A stretch of DNA of 64,000 nucleotides from an uncultured Pseudomonadales bacterium (GTDB lineage Bacteria > Pseudomonadota > Gammaproteobacteria > Pseudomonadales > Cellvibrionaceae). A program made the translations under genes and the position numbers. Shown here piece after piece: positions 54,526 to 63,200 of this stretch (the stretch's first letter is position 1; each line of letters opens with the position of its first letter). The DNA lies in NCBI GenBank assembly GCA_947489425.1, contig CANLDL010000004.1:1-64000 (forward strand). The letters run 5' to 3'. The notes below the pieces were generated by a model. It was not told the DNA's origin. It did no database searches and saw only the letters and a program-made list of their open reading frames with translations.

Positions 54526-54793
54526 AGGGCCTGTTAATACTACTTGACTACTAACTGCCGGAGTCGCTTTTTTCTTCTGGTAAGGCGTCAGGACTGACGT
54601 TTAGTCACTCTAAATGAAGGGCTGACAACGCAGCCAGAGGAAAAAAGCGGCCTGGCCCGAAGGGTTGCGCCTAAAAATCCGTCACTCTGCGTTATTCGTC
54701 GTTCATTTGGAATAACCAAACTACTCTCCTTGTGCCTTGATTGACAGATTTTTTGACACAACAGTCGGTAGTCAAGTAGTGTTAACAGGCCCT
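54526..54793 (-). mobile_element. MITE-like element A
   Basis: About 268 bp bounded by imperfect inverted ends. The left end starts AGGGCCTGTTAATACTACTT and continues GACTACTAACTGCCG; the right end mirrors it as GGTAGTCAAGTAGTG then TTAACAGGCCCT. The internal sequence matches element B in reverse complement, so I list it as minus. It has no transposase. The apparent minus-strand reading frame inside is not a gene. Confidence 0.7.
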
Positions 54794-54811
54794 GAAGCTT
54801 GCTAGAATGTT

Positions 54812-55078
54812 CGGGCCTGTTCATACTCATTAAATAGCCACTGTTGTAGCTAAAAAAGTGCCAGTCAAGGCACAAGGAGAGTAGTTTGGTTATTCCAAAT
54901 GAACGACGAGCAACACAGGGCGGTGCTTTTTTAGTTGCAACCCTTAGGGCCAGACCATTTTTTCACCCAGCGGCGTTAGATATCGCTTATGTATGTTGAA
55001 TACACAGCGCTCTTTCTGTCTTGTTGGGTAAAAAAATAGACGCTGGCAGTGATTATTTAATGAGTATGAATAGGCCCT
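54812..55078 (+). mobile_element. MITE-like element B
   Basis: About 267 bp with ends GGGCCTGTTCATACTCATTA and TAATGAGTATGAATAGGCCC. The core GGCACAAGGAGAGTAGTTTG and its continuation TTATTCCAAATGAACGACGA are shared with element A in inverse orientation, but the terminal repeats differ. It is non-coding. Confidence 0.7.
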
Positions 55079-55102
55079 AGTCCAATTGTCTAATGAGTCG
55101 CT

Positions 55103-56323
55103 ATGTCACCGGTAAAACTTTCTGAATCTCGTGCTGTATTCTCGCTAGCGACGCTCTACATTGTGAGAATGTTGGGTTTGTTTATGGTGTTGCCTGTACT
55201 GGTATTAGCAGGTGGTGAATATACCCAAAGCAGTGTTTTTTTATTAGGTATTGCGCTAGGTATTTATGGGTTAACGCAGGCCTGCTTACAAATCCCCTTT
55301 GGTGTGTTATCTGACCGCTTTGGCCGTAAGCCCTTAATTATTACTGGGCTAATAATTTTTGCCCTAGGCTCCTTTATTGCAGCCATGGCTGAGTCTGTTC
55401 ATGGGTTGATTATTGGCCGAGCGCTTCAGGGGGCAGGTGCTATTGCTGGTGTGATTATGGCCATGGTGGGGGATCTAACCTCAGATAAAACTCGCACTAA
55501 AGCGATGGCGACTATCGGTGCCTCTATAGGTGTTGCTTTTGCTTTATCTCTCGTTATTGGCCCATTAATTACAACCGCGGGTGGCGTACGTTGGGTATTC
55601 TGGCTCACGCTAATCCTTTCGCTGATAGGCATAGTTATTGTTATTTGGTTTGTGCCTTCTGTGGATGGTCATCATAGAAGTCGGCGCCTACTATCGCTCA
55701 GTAGCCTTCGTATAGTGGTAGTTAATGCTGATTTGCTCAGGCTAAACCTTGGTATTTTTATGTTACATGCGGTACTTATGGCTTTATTCGTAGCGCTGCC
55801 AATATTCTTGCAGACAATTAATATACCCACTTCCCAGCATGCCTGGATTTATATGGGTGTCATGCTTATCTCCTTTGTGTTGATGGTACCCCTTATTATT
55901 ATTGGGGAACGTAAAGGTATTGTTAAGAGGATCTTTTTAGCATTATTGATGATAGCTATACTCGCTCTTGCTGGCTTGGCTGTCGTGCCATCTGATACGG
56001 ATGCGAGTGTAGTATTAGTGCTGGCTGGTATGCTGTTCTTCTTTATTGGCTTTAATTATTTAGAGGCAACATTGCCATCGCTAATGAGTAAAACCGTGCC
56101 AGAGGCCCATCGTGGCGCAGGTTCGAGTATGTTCTCTACCTGTCAGTTTTTAGGTGCTGCTGTTGGTGGTATTTTAGGTGGCTGGCTATTTGCTCAATTT
56201 GGCATTTCAGTGCTCATGCTAAGCTGTGCCGGTGCATTACTTATTTGGTGGTTATGTGCATGCCAAATGAGTATTCCTAAAACAGGCAACAAAGAAAACG
56301 ATGCCGAAAATGTGTTAGCATAA
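55103..56323 (+). CDS. Major facilitator superfamily transporter
   Basis: A 406-residue protein with about twelve transmembrane helices. The motif-A loop GVLSDRFGRKPLIITGL lies after helix 2, and GRALQGAGAIAGVIMAMVGDLT resembles motif C-like drug exporter helices. It is close to the MFS protein encoded between uvrA and ssb in Pseudomonas. An efflux role is likely; the substrate is unknown. MITE-like element B ends 24 nt before the start, so the original promoter was probably displaced or replaced. Confidence 0.9.
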   Translation: MSPVKLSESRAVFSLATLYIVRMLGLFMVLPVLVLAGGEYTQSSVFLLGIALGIYGLTQACLQIPFGVLSDRFGRKPLIITGLIIFALGSFIAAMAESVHGLIIGRALQGAGAIAGVIMAMVGDLTSDKTRTKAMATIGASIGVAFALSLVIGPLITTAGGVRWVFWLTLILSLIGIVIVIWFVPSVDGHHRSRRLLSLSSLRIVVVNADLLRLNLGIFMLHAVLMALFVALPIFLQTINIPTSQHAWIYMGVMLISFVLMVPLIIIGERKGIVKRIFLALLMIAILALAGLAVVPSDTDASVVLVLAGMLFFFIGFNYLEATLPSLMSKTVPEAHRGAGSSMFSTCQFLGAAVGGILGGWLFAQFGISVLMLSCAGALLIWWLCACQMSIPKTGNKENDAENVLA

Positions 56324-56375
56324 ACCGCTAAATACGCTTATATAACCAATAATATTTATATCAGAGAGGAAGCCC

Positions 56376-56930
56376 ATGGCTCGCGGAATTAACAAAGTCA
56401 TCTTGGTTGGTAATTTGGGTCAAGACCCAGAAGTACGTTATATGCCATCGGGTGGTGCTGTCACTAATGTGACTATTGCAACCAGCGAGAGCTGGAAAGA
56501 CAAGCAAACAGGGCAGCCTGTTGATAGGACCGAATGGCATCGTATTGTGTTTTTTAATCGCCTTGCGGAAATTGCAGGCGAATACTTAAGAAAAGGTTCT
56601 CAAGTGTACGTTGAGGGCAAGCTGCAAACCCGTAAATGGCAAGATCAATCTGGAGCAGATCGCTATACAACAGAGATTGTTGCCAATGAATTACAAATGC
56701 TAGGTGGTCGCCAAGGCCAAGGGGCTGCAAATAATATGGGTGGTGATCCAGGTTATGGTGCTGAGCCTTCTTATGGTGGAGGTATGGGCGGTGGCATGAC
56801 TAGCAGCGCGCCAGCTGGAGGCCAAGGTGGAATGAGTGCTCCTAAGCCAGCTAGCCCGCAGCCAAAACCGCAGCAAGCACCCGCTGCGCCACCGAGTATG
56901 GATAGCTTTGATGATGATATTCCGTTTTAA
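56376..56930 (+). CDS. ssb: Single-stranded DNA-binding protein
   Basis: 184 residues. The N-terminal OB fold has [30 protein letters not shown] and [26 protein letters not shown] Gly/Pro/Gln-rich linker (about 112-172) follows, then the acidic partner-binding tip [20 protein letters not shown] precedes the ATG. Confidence 0.98.
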   Translation: MARGINKVILVGNLGQDPEVRYMPSGGAVTNVTIATSESWKDKQTGQPVDRTEWHRIVFFNRLAEIAGEYLRKGSQVYVEGKLQTRKWQDQSGADRYTTEIVANELQMLGGRQGQGAANNMGGDPGYGAEPSYGGGMGGGMTSSAPAGGQGGMSAPKPASPQPKPQQAPAAPPSMDSFDDDIPF

Positions 56931-56982
56931 AAATCGTTATGAGGTAAAGTGTAAAAACTTATTCACAAAAATTTTTATTATT

Positions 56983-57009
56983 AAAGCCCTGTTTTTGCAG
57001 GGCTTTTTT
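56983..57009 (+). terminator. Terminator after ssb
   Basis: A stem AAAGCCCTG / CAGGGCTTT with a 6-nt loop and T tract. Confidence 0.92.
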
Positions 57010-57307
57010 GTATTTTTTGGTTGGTTTTTGTAAAGCTAAAAAGATATTTAACGAAAAGCCCTCTACCAAAATGAATAATTTTTTAGTAGCATGTGCGAAC
57101 TAAATCACAAATAATAAATTTAAAAGACGAATAAAAATATAACAACAATCACTTACTATACGTGTTCATAACAACGCAACTATTACTAATCAACGCGTTG
57201 TAAAGGTAATAAATAATTTTAAACACCAGTTTGATCATGAGCTATTTGCCAAATAAATAGCGACAAGGATAGTGAATAATAACAATAGAGATTAGGAATT
57301 TTCCACA
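57010..57307 (+). promoter_or_regulatory. AT-rich upstream region of the surface-protein operon
   Basis: 298 bp, very AT-rich, with no gene. Weak TATACG- and TATAAC-like boxes occur around 57135-57165, but no -35/-10 pair is convincing. Such AT-rich control regions are common before surface genes silenced by nucleoid proteins; this is inference. Confidence 0.35.
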
Positions 57308-58705
57308 ATGATGTGGCCGACTATTAGACACGCCTGCCTACAACGCTTATCCGTTGTTATTTCCTTTTTCAGTGTAAGGCTGCCAGCCTTCGTATTTATC
57401 CTAGTCGCTTTGGCTACGGGCGTAGCCTATGCGGCCAGCGTAGAGCGTATTACTCGTTATGAATATGATGGTGCGGGTAATATCATCGGCGTTCTTGCCG
57501 AAGACCAGGCAGGCCCACCTAGTATCAGTGCATTTAGTCGTAGCTTTATTAACAGGGGTAATAGTGTACAAATAACTGCAACAGGTGAGAATTTACTGGG
57601 TGCTGAGGTATTAACCGATGTGCAAGGCTTAACCATTAGTAATATTAGTCCATCTAGCGACCAAGTGACTTTTACTCTAGTGGCCTCTGCACAGGCTACC
57701 TTGGGTGATGCACCTTTACGCTTTGTGACTGGGTTGGGTGAGGCCGAGCAAAGCCTTATTGTCGCACCGGCGCCACCGGTATTAGTAACTAACCCTAGTC
57801 CAATTGTGATCGAAGGCCAGTCTTTAGAAGCAACAGTGACATTAACCTTTGCCGAGCCCCGCCCCGAACAAGAAACCTATACCGTTGAAATGTTAGATGC
57901 GACCGTTGCTACAACACCCACTACCAGCTTTACTGTTGAAGCGGGCCAGCGTGAAGCGACATTAGTGCTAACAGGTATTGCAAGTGGCGTCACCCGTCTT
58001 AATATCGAGCTGGCTGAACAATTCAACTCCTACTCCTTCTCGGTAACTGTGGCCAAAAGCTTCCTCGAACTATTGGAAGAATACCCGGATATACGGCAAC
58101 GTAGCCTCTTTAGCTCACACGTTGGTGTTGTGGTTGAAGACCCTCAAACGCTATCTAATAGTACCTTTTCTCAATCAGTTGGGGTGACCGTTGCAGATCC
58201 TAACTCTCTTTCTTCGGTATATTCAAATTCAGTAGGTATTGTGGTGACTGTTGATGCCAACGATTTTGATCGACTAGTCTATTCCGACTCAGTGGGTATT
58301 GTTGTCAGTGTAGATGCCAGTAACTTTGGTGCCTTGGTGTATTCCAATGCCGTAGGTGTGGCAGTTACTGATACAAGCGAAACGCAACCCTACAGTAATG
58401 AAGTAGGAGCCGTTGTCGGACCGTTAATAGAAAATAATATACAGCCAGAAGTAGCAACATCAAGCACCGATATAATACTTGAAATAACAGGGGCTAATTT
58501 GCAAGAGGTGCAAAGCGCCTCGATATCACCTAATGCAGAGCTTACTTTGGGTGCATTGGGCCTTAACCCAGAGGGTACCGCGCTTTTTGTGCCAGTCACT
58601 ATTGGAGCAACAGCGGTTCTAGGCGTGTATGAAATAACTTTAACAGGTGTGCAAGGAGAGATTCCTACACGTTTAAATACACCATTGACGATTACCATTG
58701 AATAA
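57308..58705 (+). CDS. Secreted IPT/YD-type protein with six SVG repeats
   Basis: A 465-residue exported protein with an unusually long signal region (residues 1-42, cleavage near AYA). Right after it comes RYEYDGAGNIIGV (50-62), a single YD-like motif as in Rhs proteins. Two Ig/IPT-like domains follow (about 70-130 and 410-465) and a beta-sandwich region (135-250). Between about 268 and 380 six copies of a short unit SxxVGxxV occur: SSHVGVVV, SQSVGVTV, SNSVGIVV, SDSVGIVV, SNAVGVAV, SNEVGAVV, about 15-22 residues apart. No enzyme motif. AGGAA precedes the paired ATGs. It heads a three-gene operon; a role as cell-surface or Rhs partner protein is inferred. Confidence 0.72.
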   Translation: MMWPTIRHACLQRLSVVISFFSVRLPAFVFILVALATGVAYAASVERITRYEYDGAGNIIGVLAEDQAGPPSISAFSRSFINRGNSVQITATGENLLGAEVLTDVQGLTISNISPSSDQVTFTLVASAQATLGDAPLRFVTGLGEAEQSLIVAPAPPVLVTNPSPIVIEGQSLEATVTLTFAEPRPEQETYTVEMLDATVATTPTTSFTVEAGQREATLVLTGIASGVTRLNIELAEQFNSYSFSVTVAKSFLELLEEYPDIRQRSLFSSHVGVVVEDPQTLSNSTFSQSVGVTVADPNSLSSVYSNSVGIVVTVDANDFDRLVYSDSVGIVVSVDASNFGALVYSNAVGVAVTDTSETQPYSNEVGAVVGPLIENNIQPEVATSSTDIILEITGANLQEVQSASISPNAELTLGALGLNPEGTALFVPVTIGATAVLGVYEITLTGVQGEIPTRLNTPLTITIE

Positions 58706-58745
58706 TACGAATTAATAAGCAATGACTTTTTGCAGGAGCATCACT

Positions 58746-60155
58746 ATGAACAACTACACACAGAGAACACGAGCGGGCCTTAAATGGGCGGGGTTATGCT
58801 TGTTATTACTGGTAGCGCCTGTATGGGCATTTGATAGCGGCAGTACCGGGGTAGATGGTGCGCTGAGACCAACAGAAGATACCATTATCACCATGCCTAT
58901 TGGTGGCACATTACAATACAGTGATATTAATATTCCAGCGGGTATCACGGTACGTTTTATGAATAACCCCGATGGCCCAGTAACCCCAGCTACTATTTTG
59001 GTGCAAGGTGATGCAACCATTAACGGTGTGATTGATATCTCTGGTCGAAGTGGTAGCGATGTGTTTCCAGCAGTTTTATTAGCTGCTGGTAGTTATGCAG
59101 GTGGCGCTCCTCAAATTGGCCGGGGTGGTACAGGGCAAGGCCCAGGTGGTGGTGCTGGAGGTAGTAGTAATAGTACGGGTGTTGGCGGCTCTTATGGCTC
59201 TTTGGGCGGAGCGGGTGCCTTTAACCCTTCTGCCTTAAGGTCTCCAGTTTATGGATCCATTTCTTTACAGCCTTTATTGGGTGGATCTGGTGGTGGTACA
59301 GCTCGAAGAGAGGCGGGTGTGCCATTAAATATAGGTGGATTTGGCGGCGGTGGTGGTGGTGCTATGTTATTTGCAGTATCGGGCACCTTAACGCTTAATG
59401 GTAATATTTTAGCTAATGGTGGTAATGGTTCCCCTCTTGCTGTTACATCTGGTGTTTCGCGTGGTTCTGGTGGTGGTAGTGGTGGTGGTGTACGCTTAAT
59501 TGCCAGCCTTTTGGCGGGTAGTGGCAATATTAATATCAATGGGGGTCAGGGAGGGTTTGGAACCGGTAATGTTAATGGCGGTGGTGGCGGCCATGGCCGT
59601 GTACGCCTTGAGGGTGACGAGATCATATTTTCTGGTACAGTGACCCCAAATACAATAACGTCAGTATCGCTGTCGACACCAGAGCCCATTATCCCTGCTA
59701 ACTTCCCCACAGTACGTATTAGCAGTGTGGCGGGTAATGCAGTGCCTGCAAATCCCACGGGTGCTAATGATATTGTCTTACCATCAACACTGAGCAACCC
59801 TGTAACTGTCGAATTTACTGCCACACAGGTACCTACTGGCTCAACCATTGAGTTAAGTTTGGTGCCAACGACGAGTGGTAATCGCACCACTGTCACCTCT
59901 GGTGCCTTAACGGGCAGTCTAGAAAGCTCTACTGCTAGTGTAGAGGTCACTCTACCCACAGGCGCTAGCACTTTATTAGCATCGATAAATTTTGTAGTAA
60001 CCCCAAGTACCGCGGCACTATATGAGCCTTTTGCCGATGGTGAACAAGTGGCCCAAGTGACCTTGGAGAGCGCCTTGGGTGGTGGTCCGTCGGTGATGAC
60101 CTTAATTACTAAAAGTGGCAGAGTGATCGAAGTGCCTACTTACGCCAACCTCTAA
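58746..60155 (+). CDS. Secreted glycine-rich repeat protein
   Basis: A 469-residue protein with signal peptide (KWAGLCLLLLVAPVWAF, cleavage about residue 28). A right-handed beta-helix-like region (about 50-110: ATILVQGDATINGVIDISG) leads into a long glycine-rich part (about 115-285) with GRGGTGQGPGGGAGG, FGGGGGGAMLFAVSGTLTLNG, GSGGGSGGGVRLIAS and NGGGGGHGRVRLEG. The C-terminal 170 residues are Ser/Thr-rich beta-structure. ATG 58746 has CAGGAG at good spacing and is preferred over 58722. It starts 40 nt after the previous gene. Probably a structural surface or matrix protein; no catalytic motif. Confidence 0.75.
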   Translation: MNNYTQRTRAGLKWAGLCLLLLVAPVWAFDSGSTGVDGALRPTEDTIITMPIGGTLQYSDINIPAGITVRFMNNPDGPVTPATILVQGDATINGVIDISGRSGSDVFPAVLLAAGSYAGGAPQIGRGGTGQGPGGGAGGSSNSTGVGGSYGSLGGAGAFNPSALRSPVYGSISLQPLLGGSGGGTARREAGVPLNIGGFGGGGGGAMLFAVSGTLTLNGNILANGGNGSPLAVTSGVSRGSGGGSGGGVRLIASLLAGSGNININGGQGGFGTGNVNGGGGGHGRVRLEGDEIIFSGTVTPNTITSVSLSTPEPIIPANFPTVRISSVAGNAVPANPTGANDIVLPSTLSNPVTVEFTATQVPTGSTIELSLVPTTSGNRTTVTSGALTGSLESSTASVEVTLPTGASTLLASINFVVTPSTAALYEPFADGEQVAQVTLESALGGGPSVMTLITKSGRVIEVPTYANL

Positions 60156-60218
60156 CTGATAAAAATAAAGACAACAATAATAATAGCGACAATTGATAAA
60201 GGTATAACGGGACGAAGG

Positions 60219-63200
60219 ATGTTGGGTGATATATTAAATAATAAAAAAGGACTGCGTTATTGGCTTAGACTGGTGGGGTTGTGGGTACTTTTAGTTGCTC
60301 CCCTATCAAGCTGGGCCACGCCCGATACTGATTATCAAATATTAAACAATGTTGAAATCAGCCAAAGTAGGCTCCACTACTTTGGCTACTACGGCAAAGT
60401 GTTTACCCGTAACAAAATTAAGAATACAGGTACCGAGACCATAAGTGGTCAGTTCCGTTTAGTAATAGAAAGTCCCAGCCAAAGAGTGCTCGAAGTCGAT
60501 GGCACGACAGAGGGTGGTGAGCCCTATGTGTGGTTAAAGCAAGGCCGTTGGATTAATTTTGAGCCTGGGGATGTACTGCGCAAGCGCTTGTTTTTTGTTA
60601 GGCATCGTGGCCACCAGATAAACTACAACCTGCGTGTGGAGTACCGCCAAGATAGCCTTGATCAATATACACCCGTTGGCTCTATAAGCTTTGTACAGCA
60701 ACAGCGCTACTACCGTTGGCACCCTCGTGGTATTGTCACTAAAAACCGCCTAACAAATCAAGGCACACAGAGCCAAACTGGCCCATTCCGTTTAGTGATT
60801 ACCAATAATAACCGCCCAGTCGTCAATGCCGATGGTTACACACATACGGGCGAACCTTTTATTAAGTTAATTCAAACCGAGCTAGCAACGGGTGAGCGAA
60901 TTAGTGGCCTGCCTATTATCTTTAGTGGTTTTTATTGGCAGCAATTTGGCCTGCGCTACGGCCTGCGGCTAGAGCGGCGCGAAGATGCCATGACAGAAAA
61001 TACGCCACCGCTTGCCAATGCTGGGCCAGACCAGGCCGTGGCACTTGGCAGTACAGTAATTCTTGATGCCAGTGCTTCATCGGATGTCGACGGTGATGCG
61101 TTGAGTTATGTTTGGCGCTTTGTTGGGCAACCGCAAAATTCTTCTGCGACTTTGTCAGACCCTGCACAGGTTAGCCCGGATTTTATTGTAGACGAACCGG
61201 GTGATTATATTCTTGATTTACTGGTTAACGATGGTAGCGAAGATAGCCAACCCGATCAGGTAATTATCTCTACCTTAAATATTGCCCCTGTCGCCAATGC
61301 CGGTATTGATCAACAAGGTAATGTGGGGGATCGAATTGTACTGGATGCGAGTGCTTCCAGTGATCGTGACGGTGATATCTTAAGCTATCTATGGCAGATT
61401 GAATCTGCCCCTATTGATAGCAATGCCGTATTAGAGACGCAAGACGGTGTAATGTCTGCTTTGACTATCGATAGTTTGGGTGAATACGTGATTCGCTTAA
61501 ATGTGGCAGATCCCGAGGCAGCCAGCGGCACCGATACCGTGACCATTACCAGTGAAAACTTGCCACCTGTAGCTAATGCCGGAGCTGATCAGCAAGCTTT
61601 TGTTAACGACATTGTACAACTTGATGGTAGTGCTTCCTCTGATTTAGAAAACTTGCCACTAATTTACCGCTGGTCCATTGTGAGCCAACCACAAGGTAGC
61701 CAAGCAATACTCAGTGATGCCACGCTCGTTAACCCAATCTTGTCTATCGATAGTGCCGGTGATTATGTGGTGCAACTCATTGTTAACGATGGCCTTATAG
61801 ATAGCATGCCAGACCAGCTAGTGGTATCTACCGTTAACAGCCGCCCTGTGGCTAATGCAGGTGGTGATCAAACCGTTGAGTTCGATCAACCAGTCATTAT
61901 CAGTGGTATCAACTCTAACGATGTAGATGATGACCTGCTGAGCTACCAATGGGCAATTATCAACCGTCCCGAAGACAGTCTTAGCGAACTCAATAACACC
62001 AATGAAGAAAATACAGGCTTTTTGCCCGATCTACCGGGCCTTTATATCGTGCAACTGGTTGTTAACGATGGCCAGCTAGCGAGTGAGCCTGTGACCATCA
62101 ATATTACTGTACAAGAGCCGCCCAATGAAATCCCGCGCGTTATTAGTAGCCCGGTAACCGAGGCAACTGTGGGTGAGCTTTATACTTATACCGTAATAGC
62201 ACTGGATGCCGATAACGACCCCCTAACCTATAACTTGTTCGCAGCCCCTGCGGGTATGGTAGTAGTTGGCAGTACCCTTAACTGGGTACCCGATGCTGTA
62301 GGCAATGCTACGGTGATCTTACAAGTAAGTGATGGGCGTGGTGGTAGTGTGACTCAACGCTTTAGCATTAATGTAGCGCTACCCCAATTACCACCAGAGA
62401 TTACATCGACCCCAGTTGCCACGGCAACAGTAAACACACTTTATCGCTACGTGGTTACCGCCAGTGATATTAATGGGGGTGATTTAAGCTATAGTCTCAG
62501 CCAAGCTCCCTTAGGTATGCGCTTAACGCAAAATAGTAATAACAATGCCATTATCGAGTGGACACCTATTCGTGATAGTAACGACGAGGTCGTTATTACT
62601 GTGACCGATGAGCAAGGTCTTGTTGCTACGCAAACTTATAGTCTACAAGTGGGTGGTGAACAGGCATTGTCACCCACATTAGATATTATAGGTAACCAAA
62701 TAGCACCACTGGGGCAGTCGCTACTGTTACAGCTAAGCGCAACAGACCCACAAAATGCAAATTTGCAGTTTGTTGTCTCGCCCACACCACTGCCGGCCAA
62801 TATGAGCTTTAATGCCAATACAGGCGAGTTGGAGTTTACTCCACAGCGTAACCAAGTCGGTGTGTACACACTTACCTTCTCTGCCACCAATGGCAACTAT
62901 AGCGACCAAGAGACAATCACCATAACCGTACCCGAGCCCGATGGTGTCACCCGCTTGCGTGGGCAGGTATTAACTTTAGGTAATGCGCCATTGCCCGGTG
63001 TGCGTTTAGAGGTTGGCAGCCAATCAGTCTTTACCAATGCCGATGGAGACTTCTTCTTCGATAATTTGGTAACATCTGGCTCGGTAAGGTTATTAATCGA
63101 TGGTAGTGCAGTAGATCCGGTACTGGGCGATTTTGCTACAGTCCCTGAGGTAATTGATGTTGTCGTCGGTGCCGATAACGTCCTTGAACCAGCCGTATTT

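Noticed and set aside
54588-54875. 95-codon minus-strand frame between uvrA and the MFS gene
   Set aside because: It spans the junction of two MITE-like elements and has no similarity to known proteins.
58754-59971. Long minus-strand frames opposite the glycine-rich gene
   Set aside because: Pro-rich shadows of a Gly-rich coding strand; the plus frame has a signal peptide and ribosome binding site.
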